Positions 7,919 through 16,755 of a DNA stretch of 64,000 nt are shown one piece after another (position 1 is the stretch's first letter; every line of letters starts with the position of its first letter). This DNA is from Phycisphaeraceae bacterium (GTDB lineage Bacteria; Planctomycetota; Phycisphaerae; Phycisphaerales; Phycisphaeraceae). The stretch spans positions 310,001 through 374,000 of the forward strand of contig JAJDCY010000024.1 in assembly GCA_029260595.1 (NCBI GenBank). The letters run 5' to 3'. Position numbers and translations under genes: made by a program. The notes below the pieces were generated by a model, which had not been told where the DNA came from, made no database searches, and was given only the letters and a program-made list of their open reading frames with translations.

Positions 7919-10056
7919 TGGGGGTGTTGTTGAGTCAATCTGTGGCGGCGGGGTATCCGGATCGGCCTACGGGTGGTGGTGTGGGGCTGGCTGCGGCGAT
8001 GGGTGGCGGTTCGGATGGTGCGTATATCGAGCACGATCTGGGTGGGGATCAGGGGGTGCTGCATGTGCGGTTCGCGTTTAGTCCGGCGACGGCGGCGGGT
8101 GGGGTGGTGGTGTTGTGTGCCGGGTTGGACTGGGGTGGGGTCGAGGTATTTCAGGTTCGGTATGACACGGTCGGGGGCGGGGTTGTTGTTGCGTTGGGGA
8201 CGGGGGAGATGCTGGTCGCGGGTGCGTCGGGTGAGTTGGGTTGGCACACGGTGGAGTTGATGATTGATACGGGTGCGGGTGAGGCGGAGCTGTGGTTGAA
8301 CGGGGTGTCGGTGGATACGGCGAGTGGGTCGTTCGTGGGGCTTGGGGCGCGGCGGGTGTTGTTGGGTGTGATATTTAAGGATGCGGGTGTTACGGGTGAT
8401 TTGTATCTGGATGAGTGGGTGATGGCGGATGGTTATGTCGGGCCGGTGGTGGCGGCTGCGGGGGAGGTGCACGGGGGCGATCCGGCGCGGTGGTTGGTTG
8501 TTTACAACGTGAACGATGCGGAGTCGGTGCAGTGGGCGGAAGCGTACCGGGCGGCGCGGTCGATTCCGTATGCGAATCTATTTGGGGCGGATGTTGGTTC
8601 GGGTGAGGTGATTGATAGCGCGGGGTATAGCCAGTTGCGCGTTGATCTTGCGGGGTACCTATCGACGTCGGGGTTGGTTGATCAGGTGATCGGGGTTGTG
8701 GTGGGGTTTGGTGTCCCCGGGTATGTGGATTTTAGTGGGAGCGGGCCGAAGGAGCCGATCGCGGCGTTGCTGTATGACCTGAAGTCGGCGCCGCAGTTGA
8801 ATCCGCTGGTGGGGGGTGGGGAGTTGGTTCGGCCAACGGTTGAGAATGTGAATGGGTTGTTGCTTGGGGCGCGGATTGATGGGCCTAGCCTGGCGGATGC
8901 GCTGGGCGTGGTGGCGCGGTCGGTGGAGATTTCGACGGATGGGCTTGGGGGTGGTGAGGATGCGGTGATCTGGTTGGATCCTTATACGGAGCCGGGGGAG
9001 GAGTTGGACCCGCTGGCGAGCGCGATGGCTGAGTGGGGGTCGGGGGTTTCGCGGATGTTGACACGGCTGGCGATCGAGTTGAGTGCGGAGTCTGATCCGC
9101 AACAAGAAGTGCAGTTTGATTCGATTGATCACGATGGGTTTTTCTGGGGGTGGTCGTCGTCGGTGCCGGGGGTGGGGTTCTTTGGTACGCCGGGTGGGCG
9201 TCGGGTGTTTTTGTTGCAGCTTTACCTTGGTGGGGCGACGGCGGGGACGTTGCGGAGTGCGGTGGCTTCGAATTGGGCGGAGGCGGCGCTGCAGGAAGGG
9301 TATGCGGCGGTGGGCGGGTCGAGTCGGGCGTATAGCAGCAGTGTGGTGCCGAGTATCGAGGCGTTTTTTGAGGCGTTGCGGCGTGGGTGGACGATCGGGG
9401 AGGCGTGGTTTTTGGCGAACGCGATATTGGGGGATGGGCTGTACTTGATCGGTGATCCGTTGATGAGGGTGCCGATGCTTCGTGAGGGATGGGATGTGTA
9501 TGGGCCGTTGGATCGGCTTGAGGATTTGGATCCGTCGGCGCCGGCGGTGGCGGTTGGTGGGTTGGTGGCGGAGGCTCAACTCGAAGCGGGGTTGCGGCCT
9601 GGCGAGGGGGAGGCGGGGCTGTATGTCGTGCATCAGGTTGATGCGGACGGTCGGAGCGCGCCGGGTGCGGGGGTGATCGGGGTTCGTGTGGTGAATGGGC
9701 AGGCGGTGGAGAGGCTCGCGCGTCCGGCGTGGCCGGATTTTGATGGGTGGCCTGTTCTGGTTGAGGATGGGGTGGTGCGGGCGCGTATTGCGTGGGCGGT
9801 ACCGATTGATGCGGCGAGGGTGGCGTCGGTGGAGTTGGTTGGTGAGGTCGATGGCGGGCTGGCTAGCGTGCTTGCGGTCGTTTCGATCAGCGGTTCGGTT
9901 GGCGTGATCGACACGGCGGTTGCGTTGGGGGTGGTTTCGATTCGGGTGCGTTGGCGGGTCCATGGTGTGGGGGGGCAGATGGTTGAGACAGCGTGGTCAG
10001 AGTTGGTGGAGTCGTCTAACGCAGGGGTGGGGCTGCAGGTCGTGAGCAAGATATGA
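7918..10056 (+). CDS. virion protein with LamG-like, TIGR03790-like and Fn3-like regions
   Basis: A protein of 712 residues, start coupled to the previous stop. Residues about 1-180 look like a LamG/jelly-roll domain (GWHTVELMIDTGAGEAELWLNG, GDLYLDEWVMADG). Residues about 191-520 match the pattern of the TIGR03790 family: RWLVVYNVNDAESVQWAEAY followed by RAARSIPYANLFG, then QVIGVVVGFGVPG, and near residue 512 the closing GDPLMRVP. That family is otherwise known from secreted planctomycete and myxobacterial proteins of unknown function. Residues about 560-712 resemble a pair of Fn3-like domains. The stop overlaps the next gene by ATGA. Finding this domain inside a virion gene block is unusual. 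Enzymatic activity cannot be inferred; the LamG and Fn3 parts suggest surface binding. Confidence 0.55.
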   Translation: MGVLLSQSVAAGYPDRPTGGGVGLAAAMGGGSDGAYIEHDLGGDQGVLHVRFAFSPATAAGGVVVLCAGLDWGGVEVFQVRYDTVGGGVVVALGTGEMLVAGASGELGWHTVELMIDTGAGEAELWLNGVSVDTASGSFVGLGARRVLLGVIFKDAGVTGDLYLDEWVMADGYVGPVVAAAGEVHGGDPARWLVVYNVNDAESVQWAEAYRAARSIPYANLFGADVGSGEVIDSAGYSQLRVDLAGYLSTSGLVDQVIGVVVGFGVPGYVDFSGSGPKEPIAALLYDLKSAPQLNPLVGGGELVRPTVENVNGLLLGARIDGPSLADALGVVARSVEISTDGLGGGEDAVIWLDPYTEPGEELDPLASAMAEWGSGVSRMLTRLAIELSAESDPQQEVQFDSIDHDGFFWGWSSSVPGVGFFGTPGGRRVFLLQLYLGGATAGTLRSAVASNWAEAALQEGYAAVGGSSRAYSSSVVPSIEAFFEALRRGWTIGEAWFLANAILGDGLYLIGDPLMRVPMLREGWDVYGPLDRLEDLDPSAPAVAVGGLVAEAQLEAGLRPGEGEAGLYVVHQVDADGRSAPGAGVIGVRVVNGQAVERLARPAWPDFDGWPVLVEDGVVRARIAWAVPIDAARVASVELVGEVDGGLASVLAVVSISGSVGVIDTAVALGVVSIRVRWRVHGVGGQMVETAWSELVESSNAGVGLQVVSKI

Positions 10057-11870
10057 GTGCGCGTACGGTGATTGGGGCGTCGTCGGGTGTCGCGGGGGGC
10101 GGCGATGTGCGGGCGATGGTTTTTGTGGATGGTGTCCCTGAGCCACGGCTGATTGTGCGGGAGGTGTCGTGGCTTGGGCGGTTGGATCGTCGTGAGGCGC
10201 ATGTGGTGGTCGATGGGTCGGTCGCGGGTGGGCGGTCGGATGATCGGTGGGCGGATGCGGCGGTGGGTGTTGCGGTGCCGCTGGAGTTGAGCGGTGGGCG
10301 GGTTCGGTGGGAGGTTCTGGTGGACGGGCGATTCGATCGGTCGTTCACGGAGCTGTCGGGTGACGGGGTTGGCGATGAGGTGACGCTGGTTGATTCGTGG
10401 GCGGTGGCGCTCGAGCGGGAAATGCAGGGGTTGTGGTGGTGGACATCGCAGGGGTTGACGTTTGAGTCGCAGACGGGTGTGCGGATTGGTGGTGAATCAG
10501 GCTGGAATCGATCGGCGGAGATGGTGTTGGTCGATGGGCGTAGTGTTTACGTGTTGCAGGAGGGCGGCGAGCGGTGGACGGTGGGGGCGGCGTTGTCGAT
10601 GATCGATGCGGTTGCGGGGTTGGGGCTGTCGTTGGCGCTGATTCCCAGGGAGATTGCGGGGGCGCCGTTGGTGGTGACGGTCGGGCTTGATCAGCCGTTG
10701 TCGAGGATCCTTGAGGAGATATTGGAGCCGTATGGGTTGGTCGTTCGACGGGAGCTACGGCGTGACGGCGGGCGGGTGGTTGAGCGCCGTGCGGTTCGAG
10801 GGCTTGGGACGGGGCGGGTTGTTGAGGTGACCTGGCCTGCTGGTGGGGCTCCGGGTGGGGCGGCGCTGGAGGTGGAGGATCGGTGGCGGCATCGGCGGGC
10901 GGAGCTGTGGGTCGCGAGGGCGGACGGGTGGTTGGTTGAGTCTACGTTCGCGTTACAGGGGGGTTGGGACCCGGCGTTGGATGGTGAATCGGATGTGACG
11001 TACAGCAAGTCGGGGAGTTCGGACTTCGCGGTGTACGCCGATGTGTTTCGGTTGTGGGTGTTGAATGAGGATGGTGCGTTTAGTGGTCAGCCTTATGCGC
11101 TTGGTGAGGCATTTGATCTTGGTGGGTTTTTTGAGTCGGCGGGGATGCGGGCGCAGGCGTTGCGGTTTGAGAGTGGGCTGACGCTTGAGGGGGCGGGGGC
11201 CAGGCGGGCGCCGTTGGTGGAGTTTAGTACGGATAGCGGGGCGAACTGGGGGACCTATGCGGGGGCGGCGGAGATTCGTGCGGACCGGGCGGCGGTCTAT
11301 CTTGATGATGATGTGTTGGACGGGGCGTTTCTGGCGGCGGCGAAGGCTGGGACGGCGCGGATCAGGGTGACGGCGAGTCTGCGTAGTCCGGATCCGGTTG
11401 AGGAACGGCGGTGGTCGGGCAATCCGTTTCAGGGGACGGCGGTGCCGAACGTTCATGAGCTTGGAGGGCGGTTTCGATTTCAGCGGGTTGCCGAAACGAG
11501 TATCAACTATGCGGGCGTGGTGGGGGGTGTGCTGGCGGCGGGTGAAGCGGATGAGCGGATCGGGTTGGCGAGGTGGCTTGGTGATCAGATGCGGGTAAAC
11601 GGTGCGCCGGGGTCGCGGGAGTCGGGGAGGGCTCGGCTTCGCCTGGCGGGAGCGAATCCGATGCTGCGCGTGGGGGACCGGGTCGTCGGGCGTGATGGTC
11701 GTGGGATTGGTGCGCACGGGGCGGGGCGAGCGGGTGATGCACGGTTGGTGACGGTTCGATCGATACGGTGTCGTTGGTCGGTGGGTGAGCAGCCTGATCA
11801 CGGGATCGTGCGGGCTGGGCGGGCGACGTTGGATCAAGCGCCGTCGACGACGGTTGAACTTGCGGTGTGA
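10053..11870 (+). CDS. large phage tail protein, hub-like
   Basis: A protein of 605 residues starting within the previous stop (ATGA). The opening MVFVDGVPEPRLIVREVSW (residues about 23-42) and the early strands resemble the first domain of tail hub or gp27-like proteins, in which a beta domain starts from a short description of a surface-like 'definition' and is followed by an assembly domain. Residues about 150-240 (WTVGAALSMIDAVAGLGLSL ... LDQPLSRILEEILEPYGL) are the kind of helical insertion that occurs in such hub proteins, with similar wording in Mu gp44/P2 gpD-type proteins. The C-terminal 100 residues (RLRLAGANPMLRVGDRVVGRDG) form a further beta domain. I regard a hub/baseplate role as likely but not proven. 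Confidence 0.5.
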   Translation: MSARTVIGASSGVAGGGDVRAMVFVDGVPEPRLIVREVSWLGRLDRREAHVVVDGSVAGGRSDDRWADAAVGVAVPLELSGGRVRWEVLVDGRFDRSFTELSGDGVGDEVTLVDSWAVALEREMQGLWWWTSQGLTFESQTGVRIGGESGWNRSAEMVLVDGRSVYVLQEGGERWTVGAALSMIDAVAGLGLSLALIPREIAGAPLVVTVGLDQPLSRILEEILEPYGLVVRRELRRDGGRVVERRAVRGLGTGRVVEVTWPAGGAPGGAALEVEDRWRHRRAELWVARADGWLVESTFALQGGWDPALDGESDVTYSKSGSSDFAVYADVFRLWVLNEDGAFSGQPYALGEAFDLGGFFESAGMRAQALRFESGLTLEGAGARRAPLVEFSTDSGANWGTYAGAAEIRADRAAVYLDDDVLDGAFLAAAKAGTARIRVTASLRSPDPVEERRWSGNPFQGTAVPNVHELGGRFRFQRVAETSINYAGVVGGVLAAGEADERIGLARWLGDQMRVNGAPGSRESGRARLRLAGANPMLRVGDRVVGRDGRGIGAHGAGRAGDARLVTVRSIRCRWSVGEQPDHGIVRAGRATLDQAPSTTVELAV

Positions 11871-11895
11871 GGGGGATGCAGTGTGAGGGGGAGTT

Positions 11896-12168
11896 ATGCA
11901 GGTGGAGATGATCGATGCGATGGCGCAGTTGGGCGTGGCGGGGTTGATGGGGGTTTTGTGGGTTTGGGAACGGCTGTTGTCGCGGCGTCGGGAGCGGCAG
12001 TTGAACGAGGCTCATCGGCAGTTGATCCAGCGGCGTGAGCAGTTGCAGGTGTTGGTGAAGCTGGTGCATCGCAATACGCAGGCGATTGAGCGGTTCGAGC
12101 GGACGCAGAGCCAGCTTGCTCAGATCTTGTCGCAGGTTCGGTACGACATGCGGAAGGATGCGGCTTGA
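11896..12168 (+). CDS. small holin-like membrane protein (BhlA/UviB-like layout)
   Basis: A protein of 90 residues with a good GAGGGGGAG ribosome site. It has one N-terminal hydrophobic segment (AQLGVAGLMGVLWVWERLL, residues about 8-26), a basic stop-transfer stretch (RRRERQ) and a C-terminal coiled coil (VHRNTQAIERFERTQSQLAQ). That layout is the same as BhlA/UviB-type holins, which form lesions in the inner membrane to release endolysin, and it comes last in the virion block as lysis genes often do. No endolysin gene accompanies it inside the window. It could also be a simple membrane anchor for particles. Confidence 0.45.
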   Translation: MQVEMIDAMAQLGVAGLMGVLWVWERLLSRRRERQLNEAHRQLIQRREQLQVLVKLVHRNTQAIERFERTQSQLAQILSQVRYDMRKDAA

Positions 12169-12204
12169 GCCGGGGGTCACGACAGAGGATTGCCGTCGGT
12201 GGTC

Positions 12205-12239
12205 TTGGCGCTGCGCTGCGGACTGTCTACATTGCGCGG
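12205..12239 (+). promoter_or_regulatory. sigma70-type promoter giving a leaderless mRNA
   Basis: TTGGCG at 12205-12210, a 17-base spacer and TACATT at 12228-12233, followed by six bases and then the ATG at 12240. Transcription would start at or within a base of the ATG. It lies inside the end of the preceding phage gene region and supports the shorter start for the lipoprotein gene and its independent expression. Confidence 0.55.
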
Positions 12240-12779
12240 ATGGGTTGTGCGCCGAGGTGTCGTTGCGGGGCGGTTGTTGCGCTGCTTATTGGAGTGGTCG
12301 CTGGCGCGGGTTGTGTATGGAAGGGCGGGAGCGTCGGGGCGGATGCGGCCGATCAGCCTGTGAGCGGCGTTTGGTTCGCGAGGCCGGTGTCGTTGCGGGT
12401 TTATCCGTCGACGGATTTTTCTGAAGGGGCGGATGGCGCGATGCTGGTTGCGCGGATCGAGCTGGCAGATGCGATGGGGGATTCGGTCAAGGGGTCTGGT
12501 AAGTTTCGGTTGGTCTTGCTGGGGCATGAGCACGACGGTGATTCGTCGATCGGGACACCCTTGTATTCGTGGCGTGTTCCGATTCTGTCGCGTGCTGACC
12601 AATATGAACACTATGACTCGGTGACGCGGACCTATCTATTCAAACTCAAAATGGATCGTGCGTATCGAGGGGCACAGCCGCCGGTGCTGCGGGTCACTTT
12701 CACGTCTGCCCGGGGCGATCGGTTGGAGGTTGAGGATACGGTCCCTCCGCAGCATGTGAGCGGGGGGGCAGAGCCATGA
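12240..12779 (+). CDS. predicted lipoprotein of unknown function
   Basis: A protein of 179 residues. The ATG at 12240 is chosen over an upstream TTG at 12165 because it begins a clean signal peptide and sits six bases after a -10 element. Residues 1-25 form a lipoprotein signal (basic start, hydrophobic VVALLIGVVAG, then lipobox AGC), so the mature protein is anchored through a lipidated Cys to a membrane. The mature part is a single beta-rich domain (SLRVYPSTDFSEGADGAMLV ... RIELADAMGDSVKGSG ... FRLVLLGHEH) that looks C2-like or Ig-like, ending TFTSARGDRLEVEDTVP. No enzyme motif. It is the first host-type gene after the virion block and is convergent with typA. Confidence 0.65.
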   Translation: MGCAPRCRCGAVVALLIGVVAGAGCVWKGGSVGADAADQPVSGVWFARPVSLRVYPSTDFSEGADGAMLVARIELADAMGDSVKGSGKFRLVLLGHEHDGDSSIGTPLYSWRVPILSRADQYEHYDSVTRTYLFKLKMDRAYRGAQPPVLRVTFTSARGDRLEVEDTVPPQHVSGGAEP

Positions 12780-12857
12780 TCAGCCGTAGCGGCCGGTGGG
12801 GATCAGGTGTGGGTTGGGCGTGAGTTGCGAAGCGATGGATGAGGCCTAGGATGAGAC

Positions 12858-14747
12858 CTAGCCCCTGCGGGCATTTTGTTTGCGCTGCGCCTCCTTCAGG
12901 AGGCGTTTTCGCATGCGGATTGATTGGGGTGTGATCTCGACCAGTTCGTCGTCCTGGATGTATTCGAGGCAGGCTTCGAGGGCCATGGTTCTGACGGGGC
13001 GGACGCGTGCTGCGCCGTCCTTGGACGTGGTGCGCATGTTGGTGAGTTGTTTGGCTTTGGTGAGGTTGACGGGGAGGTCTTTGTCGCGGCAGTGCTCGCC
13101 GACGATCTGGCCTTCGTAGATTTCGTCTGTGGGGCTGACAAAGAAGAAGCCGCGGTCGTAGAGTGCGTCGAGGGCGTATGCGGTTACGCGGCCGGAGTGG
13201 GTTGCGATCATGACGCCTTGAGGGCGTTGTGGTATGGGGCCGCGCATGGGTTCGTAGCGTTCGAAGACGTGGTGTACGACGGCTCGGCCCTGGGTTGCGG
13301 TGAGGAGTCGGCTGCGCAGGCCGAGGAGTGCGCGGGCGGGGATGGTGAATTCGCTATGGACGAAGCCGTCTGCGCCGGCTTTGGTGTCCATGCGGGTGAG
13401 CTCGGCGCGGCGCTCGCCGACGAGGGCCATTACGGCGCTTTGGCAGTCTTCGGGGCAGTCGACGCTTAGCAGCTCAATGGGTTCGCACTGGTGGCCGTCG
13501 ATCTGTTTCATGATGGCTTTGGGGCGGCCGGCGGCGAGCTCGAAGCCTTCGCGTCGCATGTTTTCGAGGAGGATGCCGAGGTGGAGGAGGCCTCGGCCTG
13601 AGACTTCGAACTCGTCGGTTTGGCCGAACTCGACGGTGAGGGCGACGTTGGATTCGAGCTCGCGGGTGAGGCGGTCGCGGATCTGGCGGGTGGTGACGAA
13701 CTTGCCCTCGCGGCCGACGAAGGGGCCGTCGTTGACGCGGAAGGTCATGGTGAGGGTCGGGTCGTCGACGGTGATCGGTGGGAGTGCTTGCGGGGATTCG
13801 GCGTCGGCGATGGTGTCGCCGATATCGACGGGGTCGAGGCCGATGACGGCGCAGAGGTCGCCGGCGGAGACCTGGGATGCATCGGTGCGGCCGAGGCCGT
13901 CGAATGCGAGGACCTTTAGCACGCGCTGGTTGGTTTGGGTTCCTTTAGCGCTGATGACAGCGACGGGTTGGCCGGGTCGGATGCGGCCGGCCATGACTCG
14001 GCCGATCGCGATTCTGCCGACGTACTCGGAGTAGTCGAGTGTTGTGACGAGCATTTGGAGCGGGCTGTCGGGCTTGACGGCTGGCGGGGGGACGTGTTCG
14101 ACGATGGCATCGAAGACCACGCGCAGGTTATCGGTGGGGTGTTGCCGGTCGAGGGTTGCCCAGCCGTCGCGGGCGGAGGCGAAGATGACGGGGAAATCCA
14201 TGGCGTGGTCGTCGTCGGCGTCGAGAGAGACGAGCAGGTCGAAGACTTCGTTGACGACGTGGTCGGGTCGGCCGTCGGGGCGGTCGATTTTGTTGACGAC
14301 GACGATGGGGCGGAGGCCGTGCTCGAGTGCTTTTTGGAGGACGAAGCGTGTCTGTGGCATGGGGCCGTCGAAGGCGTCGACGAGCAGGAGTACGCCGTCG
14401 GCCATTTTCAGGACGCGTTCGACCTCGCCGCCGAAGTCGGCGTGGCCGGGGGTGTCGATGATGTTGATGCGGTAGGCGGTGCCGTCGGGGTCCTGGTAGG
14501 TGACGGTGCAGTTCTTGGAGAAGATGGTGATGCCGCGTTCACGCTCAATGGGGTTGGAATCCATGATCAGGCCGTGCTGGCCGCCGGCGAGTTTTTCGAG
14601 CTCGCCCTGGCGGAACATGCCGGATTGGTGCAGCATCTGGTCGACGAGGGTGGTTTTGCCGTGGTCGACGTGCGCGATGATCGCGACGTTGCGGATGTGG
14701 CTGGCGCCGGTGCTGGGTAGATCGGTTGTGCCGGGGGTCTGTGTCAT
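12858..14747 (-). CDS. typA: ribosome-associated GTPase TypA/BipA
   Basis: A translational GTPase of 629 residues that binds the ribosome and assists 50S assembly under stress such as cold. Domain order is standard: G domain with P-loop AHVDHGKTT (residues about 24-32), switch motif [16 protein letters not shown], and NKID; then beta-barrel domain II, EF-G-like domains III and V ([36 protein letters not shown], which is diagnostic), and the TypA-specific C-terminal domain ([24 protein letters not shown]). Start is set at the ATG at 14747, since upstream sequence in frame is low-complexity and non-homologous. It lies 100 bases downstream of oppD in the same direction; a TAGCAT-type -10 near 14811-14816 could give it its own promoter. 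Confidence 0.96.
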   Translation of the reverse strand: MTQTPGTTDLPSTGASHIRNVAIIAHVDHGKTTLVDQMLHQSGMFRQGELEKLAGGQHGLIMDSNPIERERGITIFSKNCTVTYQDPDGTAYRINIIDTPGHADFGGEVERVLKMADGVLLLVDAFDGPMPQTRFVLQKALEHGLRPIVVVNKIDRPDGRPDHVVNEVFDLLVSLDADDDHAMDFPVIFASARDGWATLDRQHPTDNLRVVFDAIVEHVPPPAVKPDSPLQMLVTTLDYSEYVGRIAIGRVMAGRIRPGQPVAVISAKGTQTNQRVLKVLAFDGLGRTDASQVSAGDLCAVIGLDPVDIGDTIADAESPQALPPITVDDPTLTMTFRVNDGPFVGREGKFVTTRQIRDRLTRELESNVALTVEFGQTDEFEVSGRGLLHLGILLENMRREGFELAAGRPKAIMKQIDGHQCEPIELLSVDCPEDCQSAVMALVGERRAELTRMDTKAGADGFVHSEFTIPARALLGLRSRLLTATQGRAVVHHVFERYEPMRGPIPQRPQGVMIATHSGRVTAYALDALYDRGFFFVSPTDEIYEGQIVGEHCRDKDLPVNLTKAKQLTNMRTTSKDGAARVRPVRTMALEACLEYIQDDELVEITPQSIRMRKRLLKEAQRKQNARRG

Positions 14748-14847
14748 TTTGGTGCGATTCGTGGGGTCGGGCGTTTTGGGTGCGGGGTCAGCCGGGCTTG
14801 GCCGGGGGCGTATGCTACGCGAATGTTGTCGGAGGGGGCCGGCGTCG

Positions 14848-15924
14848 TCAGGCGGGCGCGGCGGTCTGGTGTGACCGGCGGTGGGTGACGCTTGGCGGGG
14901 ATTGTGTGGCGTGGTCGTAGCCGGTGCAGTGCCAGCAGGCGGCCCAGTGTCGTGGTGAGACTTCCAGGAGGGGCGGTTCGTCGGTTGAGCAGCGCGTGTC
15001 GTCGTTGACGTCGATGCACCGGGGGTGGAAGGGGCAGCCGGTGGGGAAGTGGGCGGGGTTGGGGACATTGCCGGGGATGGTCATGAGGCGGTCGTGGCGT
15101 TTGCCGAGGATGGGCATCGATGCGAAGAGGCCGCGGGTGTATGGGTGCAGGGGGTTGTCGAAGACATCGTCGACGGAGCCGTATTCGACCACGCGGCCTG
15201 CGTACATGACGGCGACGGCGTCGGCGTTTTCGGCGACGACGCCGAGGTCGTGGGTGATCAGGAGGACGGACATGCCGTGTTCGTTCTGGATGCGGCGGAG
15301 CAGTTCGAGGATCTGGGCCTGGATGGTGACGTCGAGGGCGGTGGTGGGTTCGTCGGCGAGCAGGAGTTTGGGTTTGCAGGCCAGGGCCATGGCGATCATG
15401 ACGCGCTGTCGCATGCCGCCTGAGAGCTGGTGGGGGTATTCCTTGAGGCGGGACTCGGGCGCGGCGATGCCGACCTCGGCGAGCGCTTCGGCGGCGACGC
15501 GGGTTGCCTGGCCGCGGTCGATGTGTTGGTGGAGGAGGATGGCTTCGCGGATCTGGTCGCCGATGGTGTAGACGGGGTTGAGGCTGGTCATCGGCTCCTG
15601 GAAGATCATGGCGATCTGTCCGCCGCGGATGCGCTGCATCTGGCGGTCGGAGCATTTGAGCAGGTCGGTGGGTGGTTTGGCGGGGTCGGGCGTCCACCAG
15701 ATGGCGCCGGATTCGTATCGGCCTGGGGGGGTGGGGACGAGCTGGAGGCTGGCCATGGCGGAGACGGACTTGCCGCAGCCTGACTCGCCGACGACGGCGA
15801 GTGTTTGTTGGGGGAAGATGCTGAGGCTGACGCCGTTGACGGCGCGGACGCGTCGGGTGGCGTCGCGGGTGACGGGGAAGCTGACGGCGAGGTTGTCGAT
15901 TTTCAGCAGGGGGCGGTCGTTCAT
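14848..15924 (-). CDS. peptide-type ABC transporter ATPase, OppD/DppD family
   Basis: An ATPase subunit of 358 residues that powers import of oligopeptides or similar solutes at the inner face of the membrane. Seen motifs: Walker A GESGCGKS (about residues 47-54), Q-loop QEPMTSLNPVYTIGDQI, signature LSGGMRQRV, Walker B LLLADEPTTALD and the H-loop THD. The C-terminal extension includes HPYTRGLFASMP and the oligopeptide-transporter region CPFHPRC, with Cys residues around 300-340 that in this family can bind an iron-sulphur cluster. It ends the opp cluster on this strand. The usual partner ATPase OppF is not in the window, so either this subunit forms a homodimer or the partner is elsewhere. 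No clear Shine-Dalgarno precedes the start. Confidence 0.92.
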   Translation of the reverse strand: MNDRPLLKIDNLAVSFPVTRDATRRVRAVNGVSLSIFPQQTLAVVGESGCGKSVSAMASLQLVPTPPGRYESGAIWWTPDPAKPPTDLLKCSDRQMQRIRGGQIAMIFQEPMTSLNPVYTIGDQIREAILLHQHIDRGQATRVAAEALAEVGIAAPESRLKEYPHQLSGGMRQRVMIAMALACKPKLLLADEPTTALDVTIQAQILELLRRIQNEHGMSVLLITHDLGVVAENADAVAVMYAGRVVEYGSVDDVFDNPLHPYTRGLFASMPILGKRHDRLMTIPGNVPNPAHFPTGCPFHPRCIDVNDDTRCSTDEPPLLEVSPRHWAACWHCTGYDHATQSPPSVTHRRSHQTAAPA

Positions 15925-15991
15925 GCGTTGATGGGGTCGTGCCGGGGTTGGGTTCCCGAATAGGGGGCCTCGCCTGCGTGGTGCCGTGGGG

Positions 15992-16645
15992 CTAGTCCTC
16001 TTCTAACTCGTCTTCGAACTCTTCTTCGTCATCAAGTTCAACTATGTCATCTAGGTCATGTATCGCATCATCATCCTGGCGGGTCAGTGTGAGGGTGGCT
16101 TTGCCCATGGGCTCGCCGTTGGTGTACATCTCCCAAGTGGACTGGACCTGGTCGGGCGAGACGAAGTGGAAGGCGGCGCGGTGGATGTGCGGTTCGTCGT
16201 GCGACTTCATGTTGGTGCCGCCGACGAACTCGAACTGGATGCGGGTGGGGTCGTCGGATTTGGCGGCGATCAGCTTGGGTTGATTGCCGAGCGCGCAGTA
16301 GTGGGTGAGGACCAGATCGTCGCCGTCCATGTGGATGATCGAGATCATTTCGTGTTCGGTGTCGCAGAAGATGGTTTCGGAGACGGCGGTGCCGGCGGCG
16401 GTGGTGCGGTAGACGGCGACGGCGTCTTCGGTCACGCCTTCGGGGTCGTTGTGGGTGTGGGTGACGGAGCCGGTCCAGGTTCCATCGAGGAGGCGGAACG
16501 GTTCGAGTGCGGGGTGTTGCTCGGGGGCGGGTGGGCCGGCGGGGGCGGCGGGCTCGGCGGCGAGCGGGCTGGCGAGGCAGATCATCAGAAGTGCGGGGAA
16601 CAGGACTGCGGACTTGCGGGGTGCTTTCGGTGACATGGTTGTCAT
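15992..16645 (-). CDS. secreted beta-barrel protein (DUF1579/lipocalin-like)
   Basis: A protein of 217 residues with ATG at 16645 behind a near-perfect GGAAGGAG. Residues 1-32 are a signal peptide (hydrophobic AVLFPALLMICLASPLAA), so it is exported. The mature part reads as a ten-strand lipocalin/nitrobindin-like barrel: FRLLDGTWTGSVTH opens it, followed by a characteristic block EMISIIHMDGDDLVLTHYC and ALGNQPKL found in uncharacterised proteins of many bacteria. The last 25 residues are almost all Asp and Glu, an unusual acidic tail that might bind calcium or keep the protein soluble. It lies between oppC and oppD on the same strand, so it may be co-expressed with the importer, but no ligand can be named. 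Confidence 0.7.
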   Translation of the reverse strand: MTTMSPKAPRKSAVLFPALLMICLASPLAAEPAAPAGPPAPEQHPALEPFRLLDGTWTGSVTHTHNDPEGVTEDAVAVYRTTAAGTAVSETIFCDTEHEMISIIHMDGDDLVLTHYCALGNQPKLIAAKSDDPTRIQFEFVGGTNMKSHDEPHIHRAAFHFVSPDQVQSTWEMYTNGEPMGKATLTLTRQDDDAIHDLDDIVELDDEEEFEDELEED

Positions 16646-16755
16646 GGGTAACTCCTTCCGATTGGGTGTTGGATCGTAACGATGGTTCGACCGCGGGGCC
16701 TGTGTGGGCGGGCCGCTTGTTGGGAGCATTATACCACGGTTGATTGGTGGTTCGG

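Larger units (their letters stand above)
1..12168 (+). mobile_element. phage-like virion structural gene block (left end outside window)
   Basis: Twelve consecutive rightward genes with short gaps or overlaps encode a portal, probable scaffold, SU10-type capsid, connector/tail candidates, LamG-type proteins, a hub-like protein and a holin-like protein, in the order typical of tailed-phage morphogenesis modules. Codons overwhelmingly end in G or T, unlike the right half of the window. No integrase, terminase, tape measure, endolysin or att repeat is seen inside the window; the left boundary lies outside. Right boundary is placed at the stop of the holin-like gene because the next gene is a host-type lipoprotein. 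It could be a prophage remnant, an intact prophage extending left, or a domesticated particle cluster. Confidence 0.75.

Noticed and set aside
14748-15068. Upstream in-frame extension of typA
   Set aside because: 107 residues of Pro/Thr/Ser-rich, non-homologous sequence overlapping oppD; the conserved TypA start and the gap fit ATG 14747.
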